Of a DNA stretch of 64,000 bases, positions 1 through 9,206 are shown piece by piece. The number at the start of each line of letters is the position of its first letter. Positions within the stretch are counted from its first letter, which is position 1. Source of the stretch: Comamonas testosteroni (GTDB lineage: Bacteria > Pseudomonadota > Gammaproteobacteria > Burkholderiales > Burkholderiaceae_C); assembly GCF_014076415.1 (NCBI RefSeq), contig NZ_CP043568.1:1736001-1800000 (forward strand). Reading direction: 5' to 3'. The position numbers and the translations under genes are program-made. The notes under the pieces are model-generated. The model was not told where the DNA came from. It ran no database searches and saw nothing but the letters and a program-made list of their open reading frames with translations.

Positions 1-1
1 C

Positions 2-958
2 ACGGTCACGCCTCTGGCCAGCGGCGAAATCGACATCACCATCCAGGGTCCTTGGCTGCACACCATCTTGTTCGAGATCCCGGTGCTGGCCATCGTCAAC
101 GAGGTGTATTTCCGCAATACCCAGCCGGTGCCCAACTTCCTGGAAGGACGCAAGCGCCTGGACGAGAAGATCGAGCTGTTGCAGGCGCCTGGCCTTGAGT
201 CGCTCAAGATAGCCGATTACGGCACGCGCCGGCGCTTTTCCAGGGCCTGGCATGAAGAGGTGCTGCGGGTGCTCTGCGCCAGGCTGGGTCACTCGGGGGC
301 CGCACGCATCAACGGCCAGCGCAAGGGGCAGTTGGCGGGCACCAGCAATGTGCTGTATGCAATGAAGCTGGGCCTGATTCCGCTGGGCACGCTGGCCCAT
401 GAATATCTGCAGGCCTGCCAGTCGCTGGGCCCACGCCTGCGCGACAGCCAGATCTTCGGCTTCGAGTCCTGGGCGCGCGAGTACCGGGGCGATCTGGGTA
501 TTGCGCTGTCCGACGTCTATGGCATGTCGGCCTTTCTGCGTGATTTCGATCTTTACTTTTGCAAGCTGTTTGACGGCGCGCGCCATGACAGCGGCGACCC
601 GTTTGACTGGGGTGAGCGCCTGATCGCGCATTACAAGGCCAACAAAATTGATCCGCTGAGCAAGGTGCTGATCTTCAGCGATGGGTTGACCATCCCTAAA
701 ACCATCGGGCTGTTCGAGCGCTTCAACGGCCGCTGTCAACTGGCTTTTGGCATCGGCACCAACTTGACCAACGATCTGGGCAATCCCCCCGAGCATGTGC
801 CCTTGCAGATCGTGATCAAGATGACGCGCTGCAACGGCCAGCCGGTGGCAAAGCTATCGGACACACCGGGCAAGAGCATGTGTGACGATGAAAAATACCT
901 GGCCTATCTGCGCCAGGTGTTCAGCATTGCAGCGCCGGAGCCGGTTTCGCAGGCATAG
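2..958 (+). CDS. pncB: Nicotinate phosphoribosyltransferase (5' end outside window)
   Basis: This enzyme makes nicotinate mononucleotide from nicotinate and PRPP in the Preiss-Handler branch of NAD salvage. The reading frame is open from base 2, so the first roughly 80 residues of a protein of about 400 lie outside the window, and 318 residues are visible. The stretch [10 protein letters not shown] near the C-terminus matches the phosphate-binding loop region of this family, and [11 protein letters not shown] lies near the visible start. A TTG at position 68 is not a credible start because homology to the family continues upstream of it. The gene reads in the same direction as the antiporter gene that follows after a 63-base gap. 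Confidence 0.93.
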   Translation, partial: TVTPLASGEIDITIQGPWLHTILFEIPVLAIVNEVYFRNTQPVPNFLEGRKRLDEKIELLQAPGLESLKIADYGTRRRFSRAWHEEVLRVLCARLGHSGAARINGQRKGQLAGTSNVLYAMKLGLIPLGTLAHEYLQACQSLGPRLRDSQIFGFESWAREYRGDLGIALSDVYGMSAFLRDFDLYFCKLFDGARHDSGDPFDWGERLIAHYKANKIDPLSKVLIFSDGLTIPKTIGLFERFNGRCQLAFGIGTNLTNDLGNPPEHVPLQIVIKMTRCNGQPVAKLSDTPGKSMCDDEKYLAYLRQVFSIAAPEPVSQA

Positions 959-1021
959 AAATCAAGAAACATTGGCGGGAGTTGTGCCTGTTGCACGGCA
1001 AAGAGTAGAGAGGATGGGCGT

Positions 1022-2458
1022 TTGAACAGCAAATCTTGGATGAAAGTCGCAGCGGCCACGCTGCTGACTCTAGCCGCGGCCACCGCGCAGGCCGCAGACA
1101 TTGACGGCGCAGCCATGTCCGTGGCCTGGGGCCTGCCGTTTGTGGGCATGCTGCTGTCGATTGCGCTGATGCCGCTGCTGTTGCCGCAATTCTGGCATCA
1201 CCATTTCGGCAGGGTCACTGCCGGCTGGGCGCTGGCCTTCCTGCTGCCTTTTGCGCTGGTCTATGGCTTGGGTGCGGCGGGCGTGAATCTGGTGCACGCC
1301 TTGCTGGCCGAGTATCTGCCGTTCGTGATCCTGCTGACTGCCTTGTACACGGTGGCTGGAGGCATCTATGTGCGCGGCAATCTGCGTGGTTCGCCGGGGT
1401 TGAATACCTCCATCCTGGCTATCGGTGCGGTGCTGGCCAGCTTCATGGGCACGACGGGGGCTTCCATGCTGCTGATACGCCCCTTGCTGCGCGCCAACGA
1501 CAACCGACGTCATCAGGCCCATGTGGTGGTGTTTTTCATCTTTATCGTCTCGAACGCCGGTGGCGCGCTGACGCCACTGGGTGATCCGCCGTTGTTTCTG
1601 GGCTTCTTGAAGGGCGTGGACTTTTTCTGGACAGTGCGTCATATCTGGGCTCAGATGCTGTTCCTCACGCTGGCGCTGCTGGCCGTTTTTTATGCGATAG
1701 ACCGCAAGCTGATGGGGGAAAAGGGCGAGACCGATCTGCCCGATCCCACACCCAGCATGGACGTGACCGGTGCACCAAGCCGTCTGGGCTTTGATGGCCG
1801 CGTGAACTTTGTTCTGCTGGCAGTGGTGGTGGCGCTGGTGCTGGTCAGCGGCATCTGGCGCACCCCTGCGGGTATCGAGATCGCCGGGACCCATGTGGGC
1901 CTGCCCGGTCTAGTGCGCGATCTGGGTTTGCTTGCCGTGGTTCTGCTTTCGCTCAAGCTCACTCCCGCGCGTGTGCATCGTGCCAATGAGTTCGGCTGGG
2001 GGCCCATGCAGGAAGTGGCCAAGCTGTTTGCAGGTATTTTCCTGACCATCATTCCCGTCATCGCCATGCTCAAGGCCGGTGTCGATGGCCCGTTCGGCGC
2101 CGTGGTGCGAGCAGTCACCAATGCCGATGGCACGCCCAACCCGGCCATGTATTTCTGGGCTACGGGTCTGCTGTCCTCCTTCCTGGACAACGCGCCGACC
2201 TATCTGGTGTTCTTCAATACCGCTGGTGGCGACCCCGGGCATCTGATGACCGATATGGCGCTGACGCTGACCGCCATTTCTGCCGGAGCCGTGTTCATGG
2301 GGGCGAATACATATATCGGCAATGCGCCTAACCTCATGGTCAAGGCGATTGCCGAAGATCGTGGCGTGAAGATGCCGGGCTTTTTCGGCTACATGATCTG
2401 GTCGGTCTGCGTGCTGGTGCCGCTGCTGGTTTTGATTACCTGGATTTGGTTTCTTTAA
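1022..2458 (+). CDS. Sodium:proton antiporter, NhaD/ArsB-like (IT) superfamily
   Basis: A 478-residue inner-membrane protein with a cleavable-looking or first-helix N-terminus (residues 1-24, ending AQAA) followed by about eleven hydrophobic segments. Two features fit NhaD-like cation/proton antiporters: the half-repeat motifs SNAGGALTPLGDPPLFLG around residue 180 and SSFLDNAPTYLVFFN around residue 385, each a broken helix with conserved Asn and Asp. It starts with TTG at 1022, and no better ATG gives the signal-like N-terminus. Likely role is Na+ or Li+ extrusion in exchange for protons. The substrate is inferred from family only. Confidence 0.82.
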   Translation: MNSKSWMKVAAATLLTLAAATAQAADIDGAAMSVAWGLPFVGMLLSIALMPLLLPQFWHHHFGRVTAGWALAFLLPFALVYGLGAAGVNLVHALLAEYLPFVILLTALYTVAGGIYVRGNLRGSPGLNTSILAIGAVLASFMGTTGASMLLIRPLLRANDNRRHQAHVVVFFIFIVSNAGGALTPLGDPPLFLGFLKGVDFFWTVRHIWAQMLFLTLALLAVFYAIDRKLMGEKGETDLPDPTPSMDVTGAPSRLGFDGRVNFVLLAVVVALVLVSGIWRTPAGIEIAGTHVGLPGLVRDLGLLAVVLLSLKLTPARVHRANEFGWGPMQEVAKLFAGIFLTIIPVIAMLKAGVDGPFGAVVRAVTNADGTPNPAMYFWATGLLSSFLDNAPTYLVFFNTAGGDPGHLMTDMALTLTAISAGAVFMGANTYIGNAPNLMVKAIAEDRGVKMPGFFGYMIWSVCVLVPLLVLITWIWFL

Positions 2459-2522
2459 GCCACGCATGGCTTTCAGGGCTGCGGTGCGCCGCCATCATCC
2501 ATAACTTGAAGAGGAAACATCG

Positions 2523-3500
2523 ATGAGCAACAAGCCTCGCATTCTGATCGCCCGTGCCATCTCACCCGAGGTGGTGCAGCGGCTGCAGCAGCACTTTGAA
2601 GTGCAGTCCAATCAGGACGATGTGGTCTGGTCGCCAGCGGAGCTGGCTCAGCAGTTGCAGGGCAAGGATGGCGTGCTGACCACGGGTTCGCAGCGCATCG
2701 ATGCCGAGTTGCTGACCGCTTGTCCGCAGCTCAAGATCGTGGCCAATATGGCGGTGGGTTACAACAATTTCGACGTGCCCGCGATGACGGCCGCGGGCGT
2801 GCAGGGCACGAATGCCCCCGATGTGCTGACCGAGACCACGGCCGATTTCGGCTTTGCCCTGCTGATGGCCACGGCGCGCCGCATTACCGAGAGCGAGCAC
2901 TATCTGCGGGCAGGGCTCTGGAAGGACTGGCATTACGACCTGTTCGCCGGTGCCGAGGTGCATGGCAGCACGCTGGGCATCCTGGGCATGGGGCGCATCG
3001 GTCAGGCAATTGCGCGTCGTGCGGCCTACGGCTTTGGCATGCAGGTGATCTATCACAACCGCTCGCGTCTGGATGCTGCGCTGGAAGCCGAGTGCAAGGC
3101 CAGCTATGTCGGCAAGCAGGAGTTGCTCGAACGTGCAGACCACCTGATGCTGGTGCTGCCGTTCACTCCCGAAAACCGCCATACCATTGGCGCGGCAGAA
3201 ATTGCCCGGATGAAGCCCACGGCCACGCTGATCAATATTGCGCGCGGCGGCATCGTCGATGATGCGGCTCTGGCCCAGGCACTGAAAGATGGGCGCATTG
3301 CCGCAGCGGGGCTGGATGTGTTCGAAGGCGAACCGGCCGTGCACCCCGATCTGCTGACAGTGCCGAATGTGGTGCTGACACCCCATATCGCCAGCGCGAC
3401 CAAGGGCACGCGTACGGCCATGGCCGGGCTGGCGGCGGACAATCTGATCTCCTTTCTGGCTGGCAAGGGGCCGCTGACACCTGTCAATCAGCTTGGCTGA
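2523..3500 (+). CDS. D-2-hydroxyacid dehydrogenase (glyoxylate/hydroxypyruvate reductase GhrB type)
   Basis: A 325-residue NAD(P)H-dependent dehydrogenase that likely reduces glyoxylate or hydroxypyruvate. The Rossmann motif GILGMGRIGQAIARRA lies near residue 150. The catalytic Arg is in NIARGGIVDD (about residue 238), the Glu in FEGEP, and the His in LTPHIASAT, so the full Arg-Glu-His set is present. An AAGAGGAAACATCG ribosome-binding region precedes the ATG at 2523. The exact substrate among glyoxylate, hydroxypyruvate and 2-ketogluconate cannot be decided here. Confidence 0.9.
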   Translation: MSNKPRILIARAISPEVVQRLQQHFEVQSNQDDVVWSPAELAQQLQGKDGVLTTGSQRIDAELLTACPQLKIVANMAVGYNNFDVPAMTAAGVQGTNAPDVLTETTADFGFALLMATARRITESEHYLRAGLWKDWHYDLFAGAEVHGSTLGILGMGRIGQAIARRAAYGFGMQVIYHNRSRLDAALEAECKASYVGKQELLERADHLMLVLPFTPENRHTIGAAEIARMKPTATLINIARGGIVDDAALAQALKDGRIAAAGLDVFEGEPAVHPDLLTVPNVVLTPHIASATKGTRTAMAGLAADNLISFLAGKGPLTPVNQLG

Positions 3501-3584
3501 TGCATCTTCATTAGGTCGGCTCTCGTCACATCAGTTTGAGGGCGGATGCGTGCTCTGAGTGCGTTGTCGGCTTTGATAATTTCT

Positions 3585-3620
3585 GCCCGCTTGGCGTCTG
3601 TGCGCACAGCGGGCTTTTTT
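3585..3620 (+). terminator. Rho-independent terminator after the dehydrogenase
   Basis: GCCCGC at 3585-3590 pairs with GCGGGC at 3609-3614. An inner CTGT/ACAG pair shortens the loop, and six T residues follow. It ends the transcript of the 2523-3500 gene. Confidence 0.7.
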
Positions 3621-3638
3621 ATATCAAGCGAGACAGCA

Positions 3639-4046
3639 ATGCCTTTTATCCGCACCAGCGTCCATAAGGACACCACGCCTGCCCAGCGCCAGGCCATCGT
3701 CAACGGTATTCATCAGGCCCTGATCGACGGCATCGGCATGCCAGCCGATGAGCTGTTCAACATGGTTGACGACTATGACGAGCAGAAGTTTTTCTTCAGC
3801 CGCACTTTCAACGGCTACAAGCGCTCGGACCGCGTAGTGGTGGTGGAGATCACCATGCGCCGTGGGCGCAGCGATGCCATGAAGCGCGCGCTGTATGCCA
3901 ACATCGCCGCCAATCTGGAAAAAGATGCGGACGTCGCACCCAGCGATGTGTTCGTCTTCACACACGAAAACGACTATTCCGACTGGTCCGTGGGCGGCGG
4001 CAAGTTCGCCATGGCCATTGCCCAGCAAGTGGGCCCCGACGCCTGA
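3639..4046 (+). CDS. Tautomerase family protein
   Basis: A 135-residue cytoplasmic protein starting MPFIRTSVHKD. After Met removal, Pro-1 would be the catalytic base of the 4-oxalocrotonate tautomerase superfamily. It is about twice the size of the classical 62-residue enzyme and resembles the single-chain two-domain members. I chose the ATG at 3639 because it exposes Pro-1. The longer open frame from 3546 would run through the terminator. Substrate unknown. Confidence 0.8.
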   Translation: MPFIRTSVHKDTTPAQRQAIVNGIHQALIDGIGMPADELFNMVDDYDEQKFFFSRTFNGYKRSDRVVVVEITMRRGRSDAMKRALYANIAANLEKDADVAPSDVFVFTHENDYSDWSVGGGKFAMAIAQQVGPDA

Positions 4047-4218
4047 TTCTTGCGTCAACCGATTGCAGCCTCGCTGTCACCAAGGCTGCAACCGGGAGCA
4101 GCACTTTTGACTGCATTGAATTTTTCGTGGCTCTGAGGACTGATAATTTGCCTGCGCGCTAGTGCTTGCAAACTTCAGTCTGCAATGCCCATGGCGGAAA
4201 TTCAATGAATAGGTCTGT

Positions 4219-4239
4219 AGCGCTTTGCTGATAAGCGCT
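4219..4239. repeat. AGCGCTT palindromic dispersed repeat, copy 1
   Basis: AGCGCTT and AAGCGCT flank a 7-base loop, followed by CAGCTATGAAAA. A second complete copy lies at 16509-16535. Half-copies with the same CAGCTAT neighbour are near 15265 and 55790. I recall this palindrome being abundant between genes in Comamonadaceae. The function is unknown. Confidence 0.6.
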
Positions 4240-4279
4240 GCAGCTATGAAAAAAAGAGTGCGAAAGGCGTGGCAAGACA

Positions 4280-5932
4280 GTGACTACGTGGTGGCTTGGG
4301 CTGGCGGCGCTGGCCGTATTGATGGTGGGCCTGCTTCTGGTGCTGCTGTGGTGGCTGCAGGGGCTGCGCCGTCAGACGGAACTTGCTCTTGGCCCTGATG
4401 CGATGAGGCTGCAAGCCCAACTGCTGCAGGGATTGCAGGCGCTGGATGTCAGGCTGCAGCAGCTTGAGCGCAGCAGCCAAAGTACCCAGATGACGGTGGC
4501 CAAGAGCGACGGAGCCCTGGACCGTGTCACCCAGCATGTACAGACCCAGTTGGCTCAGGCCCAGCAAGATGCATTGGCCGCGCGGCGCGAGCAGGCGACG
4601 GCGCTGGCATCCTTTCGCGAAGACGTTGCCCAGCTTGCGCAGCGGCTGACGGGCGACAGCCAGCAAGCCCGCGCGGCACTGGCCCAGAGCAGTGCAGAGC
4701 AGGCAGTCCATGTCCAGCAGCGCTTCGAGGCCCTGGCCGAGACGACGCGTGGCACGCTGGATTCGCTCAAGGGCGATATCCAGCAGCAGCTCACGCATAT
4801 GAGTACCAATATGGGGGCTGCGCTCAAGGATCAGCTGGGAAGCAATGGCGAGCAACTGCGCCATCAGTTTGCCGTGTTGCAGGATGCGGTGAGCCAGCAG
4901 CTGGCTGCGCTCGCACAGGGCCAGCAGACCACGGCCGAGCAGCTGCGCGCAACGCTCAACGAGCGGCTGGCCACGATTCAGAGCGACAACGCCCTCAAGC
5001 TCGACGAGATGCGCCGCACTGTCGATGAAAAACTGCATGCCACGCTGGAGCAGCGTCTGGGCGAGTCCTTCAAGCTGGTCAGCGACCGGCTGGAGCAGGT
5101 GCACAAGGGCCTGGGCGAGATGCAGACCCTGGCGGGCAGCGTGGGCGATCTCAAGCGCGTGATGACCAATGTGAAGTCGCGCGGCACCTGGGGTGAGCTG
5201 CAGCTGGGCAGCATCATCGACAATGTGCTCACGCCCGAGCAGTACGCGAGAAACGTCAAGACCGTGCCTGACAGCGATGAGCTGGTCGAGTTCGCCATCC
5301 GGCTGCCGGGCCGCAACGACGAGCAGCCCGTCTGGCTGCCCATCGATGCCAAATACCCTGTCGAGCATTACCAGCGCCTGCAGGATGCCCAGGACAGTGC
5401 CGACAGGGTGGCTATTGCCGCTGCAGGCAATGCCTTCGAGACATCGATTCGCGGCGAGGCCAGGAAGATCGCGAGCAAGTACATCGCACCGCCACACACC
5501 ACGGACTTTGCCGTCATGTACCTGCCCACCGAGGGCTTGTTTGCCGAGGTGCTGCGCCGTCCGGGGCTGGTCGAGGCGCTGCAGAACGAGCATCGCATTG
5601 TGATTACCGGCCCCGCGAATCTGGCCGCCATGCTCAGCAGCCTGCAGATGGGCTTCAAGACGCTGGCGATCGAAAAGCGCTCCTCCGAAGTCTGGGGCGT
5701 GCTCGGTCAGGTCAAGACCGAGTTCGGCAAGTTCGGCGAGGTGGTGGAGGCGACGCGCAAGTCCATCGATGCCGCCGCGCGCAAGTTCGATCAGGTGGGT
5801 GTGCGCACGCGCGCCATTCAGCGCCATTTGCGTAATGTGCAGGAGCTGCCGAATGGAGACGGGCAGGGCCAGCCCCTGTTTCCGGCTGCGTCGGCTGAGG
5901 GTGATCAGCCTGCCGCCGAGGACCAGGAATGA
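4280..5932 (+). CDS. rmuC: DNA recombination protein RmuC
   Basis: A 550-residue protein with one N-terminal membrane anchor (residues 4-24, rich in Leu and Trp). A long Gln-rich coiled coil follows (about 40-270). The conserved RmuC nuclease-like core comes last, with TWGELQLGSIID and WLPIDAKYPVEHY motifs. In E. coli RmuC limits recombination between inverted repeats; its proposed nuclease function is inferred from fold. It starts with GTG at 4280. Its stop codon overlaps the next start in ATGA, so it is translationally coupled to the MFS gene. Confidence 0.9.
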   Translation: MTTWWLGLAALAVLMVGLLLVLLWWLQGLRRQTELALGPDAMRLQAQLLQGLQALDVRLQQLERSSQSTQMTVAKSDGALDRVTQHVQTQLAQAQQDALAARREQATALASFREDVAQLAQRLTGDSQQARAALAQSSAEQAVHVQQRFEALAETTRGTLDSLKGDIQQQLTHMSTNMGAALKDQLGSNGEQLRHQFAVLQDAVSQQLAALAQGQQTTAEQLRATLNERLATIQSDNALKLDEMRRTVDEKLHATLEQRLGESFKLVSDRLEQVHKGLGEMQTLAGSVGDLKRVMTNVKSRGTWGELQLGSIIDNVLTPEQYARNVKTVPDSDELVEFAIRLPGRNDEQPVWLPIDAKYPVEHYQRLQDAQDSADRVAIAAAGNAFETSIRGEARKIASKYIAPPHTTDFAVMYLPTEGLFAEVLRRPGLVEALQNEHRIVITGPANLAAMLSSLQMGFKTLAIEKRSSEVWGVLGQVKTEFGKFGEVVEATRKSIDAAARKFDQVGVRTRAIQRHLRNVQELPNGDGQGQPLFPAASAEGDQPAAEDQE

Positions 5933-7122
5933 ACGCGGCCCTGCTGCGCCTGATTCTTGCGCAAGTCTGTATCCACGGCACCATGACCGGAATGCGCATG
6001 GCCACGCCGCTGCTGGCACTCAAGGAGGGCTATAGCGCGGCTGCGGTCGGCATGCTGCTGGCGCTGTTTGCGCTGACCCAGGTGTTTCTGTCCCTGCCCG
6101 CGGGGCGCTTTGCGGACCGTCACGGGCTCAAGCGCCCGCTCATCATCAGTGTGGTGGCCGCATGTTCCGGAGCGGGAGTGGCGGTGCTGTTCCCGCTTTA
6201 TCCGGTACTGTGTCTGAGTGCGCTGCTGACGGGCGGTGCAGCAGGCATGGCACTGATCGCCCTGCAGCGCCATGTGGGGCGCATGGCGCACAACAAGGAC
6301 GAGCTGCGCAAGGTCTTCAGCTGGCTGGCGATTGGCCCGGCCATTTCCAACTTCCTGGGGCCGTTTGCAGCCGGGCTGCTGATTGACTACGCAGGCGGCG
6401 AAGCGGCCAGCACCACTGGCTTCAGGGCTGCCTTCCTGCTGCTGACCCTGATGCCTCTGGCGGCCTGGTTCTGGGCAAGGACGGTGCAGGAGCTGCCGGC
6501 TTTGCAGACCGAGGGTGCGAACCAGAAGGCAACGGCCTGGGATCTGGTTCAGAACCGGGGCTTCAGGCGCTTGTTGCTGCTGAACTGGGCGCTTTCCTCC
6601 TGCTGGGACGTGCATACCTTTGTCGTGCCCATTCTGGGTCACGAGCGCGGACTGCCTGCCTCGGTGATCGGCAGCATCCTGGGTGCCTTCGCCATTGCTG
6701 CGGCTGTGATCCGCATGCTGATGCCCATCATCACGCGCCATCTGGCCGAATCGCAAGTGGTGCTGGGTGCCATGGTTGCCGCCTGCGCCCTGTTCATCGC
6801 CTATCCCTTCATGCCCGGTGCCTGGACCATGGGTGCCTGTTCGGTCTTGCTGGGCGTGGTGCTGGGATCGGTGCAGCCCATGGTGATGAGCATGATTCAT
6901 CAAATCACTCCACCCGAGCGCCATGGTGAGGCGCTGGGATTGCGCATGATGGCCATCAACGGCTCCAGCGTGCTGATGCCAGTGCTGTTCGGCTCGCTTG
7001 GCACGGTGGTCGGAGTCTCTGCCCTGTTCTGGGCAGTGGGGGGGCTGGTCGGAGTGTCCTCGCGCCTGCCCTGGTTGATCGGCAAGCAGGATATGCCGAC
7101 GGATGAGTGGGAGGCACATTAG
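5929..7122 (+). CDS. MFS transporter
   Basis: A 397-residue major facilitator with about twelve hydrophobic segments. The cytoplasmic loop motif GRFADRHGLKRPL between helices 2 and 3 is the family A-motif. The start ATG overlaps the rmuC stop by four bases, giving a two-gene operon that ends at the terminator at 7142. The substrate cannot be told from sequence. The general appearance is of a drug or metabolite exporter. Confidence 0.85.
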   Translation: MNAALLRLILAQVCIHGTMTGMRMATPLLALKEGYSAAAVGMLLALFALTQVFLSLPAGRFADRHGLKRPLIISVVAACSGAGVAVLFPLYPVLCLSALLTGGAAGMALIALQRHVGRMAHNKDELRKVFSWLAIGPAISNFLGPFAAGLLIDYAGGEAASTTGFRAAFLLLTLMPLAAWFWARTVQELPALQTEGANQKATAWDLVQNRGFRRLLLLNWALSSCWDVHTFVVPILGHERGLPASVIGSILGAFAIAAAVIRMLMPIITRHLAESQVVLGAMVAACALFIAYPFMPGAWTMGACSVLLGVVLGSVQPMVMSMIHQITPPERHGEALGLRMMAINGSSVLMPVLFGSLGTVVGVSALFWAVGGLVGVSSRLPWLIGKQDMPTDEWEAH

Positions 7123-7141
7123 CCTGCCCGGCTGCATGCAT

Positions 7142-7170
7142 AAAAAAGAGCGCCTTAGGCGCTCTTTTTT
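7142..7170. terminator. Bidirectional terminator between convergent MFS and lapB genes
   Basis: GAGCGCC and GGCGCTC form a perfect stem with a TTA loop, preceded by six A and followed by six T. It therefore serves both the forward MFS transcript and the reverse lapA-lapB transcript. Confidence 0.88.
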
Positions 7171-7183
7171 CTTTGAGAGGTGC

Positions 7184-8341
7184 TTACAGCTCTTCGACTC
7201 TGCGTGCAGGGTAGCTGTCCCAGCTTTGGCAGCCGGGGCAATGCCAGAAATGGGTGCGGGCTTCAAATCCGCAGGCCGCACAGCGGTAGCGGGTCAGGGG
7301 CTTGGTGGCATGGTTCAGCGCCTTCTGCACGGTGGCATGGTACTGCTCTTCGGTCAGGGTCTCGCCTTCCAGCCATTGGGCGGCCGCCACCAGGGACGAC
7401 TCATGCTCCAGATGCTTGACCAGGCGCTGGCGGCCGGGGGCTTCCGCATCCCCGCTTTTCTGATCGATGGCGACCAGTGCCTGCAACAGGTCCAGCGACG
7501 GTGCTTGCTCATAGTGCTTGAGCAGCAGATTGTGGGCCTCGCTTAGCGCACCCGTTGCCTCGGCCACTTCCACCAGCAGGCTGGCCGCCAGGGGCAGGGC
7601 CGCAGGGCTGTTCTGTGCCAGCGCCTGAAGGCTTGACAAAGCCTGCGCGGATTGGCCCTGTCGATGCTGGAGCTGGGCCAGCTCCAGTCGGGGGCGCGGA
7701 GCTTGCGGCGCAGTCTCCAGAGCCTGCTGCAGCTGTGCAAAAGCCTTGTCGAGCTGGCCGTGGGCCACCTGAGATTGCGCGTCTTCGCAAAGGTAATGGG
7801 CCAGCCGGGTGCTGAAGTCTCCCTGGCCTGCGGCCTGCATCTTGCGCACGATGGCCGCTGCCTGGCCCCAGTCGCGCGAGCGCTCGTAAATGGCCAGCAG
7901 CGCCAGGCGTGCCTCGCCTTCGTACTGCGTGCCTTCCAGGCGGTTCAGGGCCTCCTCGGCGCGGTCCAGCAGGCCGGCCTTGAGAAAGTCCTGTGCCAGT
8001 GCATGCTGGGCACGGTCCCGGTCGGGGCGGGTGAGGTCGGCGCGGCTGAGCAGATGCTCGTGGACGCGCACCGCACGGTTGTATTCGCCGCGGCGGCGAA
8101 ACAGATTGCCCAGTGCAAAGTGCAGTTCGGTGGTGTCGGGGTCGTTCTGTACGGCCTCGATAAAGGCATCGATGGCCTTGTCCTGCTGCTCGTTGAGCAG
8201 AAAGTTCAGACCCTTGAAGTACGCCTTGGGAGCCTGGCGGTTGTCGGCACGCACCTGGCGCAAATCCCAGCGGGAGGCCAGCCAGCCCAGCACAAAGGCC
8301 GCAGGCAGGCCCAGCAAGATCCAAGTCAGATTAAATTCCAT
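7184..8341 (-). CDS. lapB: Lipopolysaccharide assembly protein LapB (YciM)
   Basis: A 385-residue inner-membrane protein with a single N-terminal helix (about 5-20), a chain of TPR repeats through the cytoplasmic body, and a C-terminal rubredoxin-like zinc site with Cys at 354, 357, 368 and 371. In enterobacteria LapB couples LPS synthesis to FtsH-dependent turnover of LpxC. I chose the ATG at 8341, which places the membrane helix at the very N-terminus. It overlaps lapA by 11 bases and is therefore coupled to it. Confidence 0.92.
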   Translation of the reverse strand: MEFNLTWILLGLPAAFVLGWLASRWDLRQVRADNRQAPKAYFKGLNFLLNEQQDKAIDAFIEAVQNDPDTTELHFALGNLFRRRGEYNRAVRVHEHLLSRADLTRPDRDRAQHALAQDFLKAGLLDRAEEALNRLEGTQYEGEARLALLAIYERSRDWGQAAAIVRKMQAAGQGDFSTRLAHYLCEDAQSQVAHGQLDKAFAQLQQALETAPQAPRPRLELAQLQHRQGQSAQALSSLQALAQNSPAALPLAASLLVEVAEATGALSEAHNLLLKHYEQAPSLDLLQALVAIDQKSGDAEAPGRQRLVKHLEHESSLVAAAQWLEGETLTEEQYHATVQKALNHATKPLTRYRCAACGFEARTHFWHCPGCQSWDSYPARRVEEL

Positions 8342-8666
8342 GCACGTCGCCCGGCGCAATGATCGAAGAAGAGTTCTGTTCCTTCATCGCAGGTGCTGCA
8401 CTGGTGGCGTTGCCTGCGGTGTTCGGCGGCTGTTGCGTGGCCTGTGCCTCGCGCGCTGCGCTGCGATGCTTGAGCCAGCGTGGCACCATGCCCAGCACCC
8501 CGACAAAAAGACCCAGCGCAAAGGCCGCCAGAACCACCAGCACCAGAGGTGCTGTCCAGGCCGTGCCAAAGAAGAAATGCACGGTCGCGTCTTGCTGGTT
8601 GTTGAGTGCGAATGCGAACAGAGTGAAAAAAATGGCTGCCTTGAGCAGCCACAGCAGGTATTTCAT
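8331..8666 (-). CDS. lapA: Lipopolysaccharide assembly protein LapA domain protein
   Basis: A 111-residue protein with two hydrophobic helices (about 4-22 and 37-60) joined by a short loop, then a polar Ala/Thr-rich tail, as in LapA (DUF1049). It is the usual upstream partner of LapB. The start at 8666 begins MKYLLWLLKAA. A longer open frame upstream has no membrane logic and is rejected. The order ihfB-lapA-lapB is conserved in Betaproteobacteria. Confidence 0.88.
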   Translation of the reverse strand: MKYLLWLLKAAIFFTLFAFALNNQQDATVHFFFGTAWTAPLVLVVLAAFALGLFVGVLGMVPRWLKHRSAAREAQATQQPPNTAGNATSAAPAMKEQNSSSIIAPGDVHGI

Positions 8667-8776
8667 GCTTCCCTTTATGCGCCTTGTGTGACGGGAAGAT
8701 TTTAGGCCAGCCCATGCGCGGACTGGCAAACGTACGGCGTGGTCAGTCCTGAGGTGGCTGACGGTGCCCATGGACT

Positions 8777-9097
8777 TCAGGCGGTCTGCGGCTGCTGGGC
8801 AGCGGAGTCTTCGGCCTTGAGATTGTCCACGGCTTCGCGCAGGGCCTTGCCTGGCTTGAAATGGGGAACGCGCTTGGAAGGAACCTGAACGGACTCGCCG
8901 GAGCGGGGGTTGCGGCCTATGCGGGGCTGGCGGTGATTGATGGCAAAGCTGCCAAAGCCGCGAATTTCAATACGGTGACCGCGCACCAGGGCATCGCTGA
9001 CGGCATCCAGAATGGTTTTGACGGCCTGCTCGGCATCACGTTGGTTGAGTTGGCCAAATTGGGCGGCAAGTTCTTCGACGAGATCGGATCGGGTCAT
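8777..9097 (-). CDS. ihfB: Integration host factor subunit beta
   Basis: A 106-residue DNA-bending protein of the HU/IHF family. The signature [18 protein letters not shown] spans the beta-arm with its intercalating Pro in RNPRSGE, followed by [17 protein letters not shown]. It pairs with IHF-alpha to bend DNA at promoters, in recombination and at integrase sites. The C-terminal ten residues past the core are poorly conserved, as is common. It lies downstream of rpsA, as in most Beta- and Gammaproteobacteria. Confidence 0.95.
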   Translation of the reverse strand: MTRSDLVEELAAQFGQLNQRDAEQAVKTILDAVSDALVRGHRIEIRGFGSFAINHRQPRIGRNPRSGESVQVPSKRVPHFKPGKALREAVDNLKAEDSAAQQPQTA

Positions 9098-9126
9098 CGG
9101 GTGGCGGAGGCTCTAGGTTGAAAACA

Positions 9127-9153
9127 ACAACGGGCGCACAGGGCGCCCGTTGT
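9127..9153 (-). terminator. Stem-loop between rpsA and ihfB
   Basis: ACAACGGGCGC and GCGCCCGTTGT form an 11-bp perfect stem with a 5-base loop. On the reverse strand it follows rpsA. The downstream T tract is poor, so it may act as a partial terminator or a message stabiliser between rpsA and ihfB. Confidence 0.6.
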
Positions 9154-9206
9154 CTTTGACGCTTGGCGGTCAGTCAGGCAAGCTGGCTGACCGGCTGATG
9201 CAAGAT

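Noticed and set aside
4244..6019. 591-codon reverse frame across rmuC
   Set aside because: Shadow of rmuC, which has the real domain signatures and coupling to the next gene.
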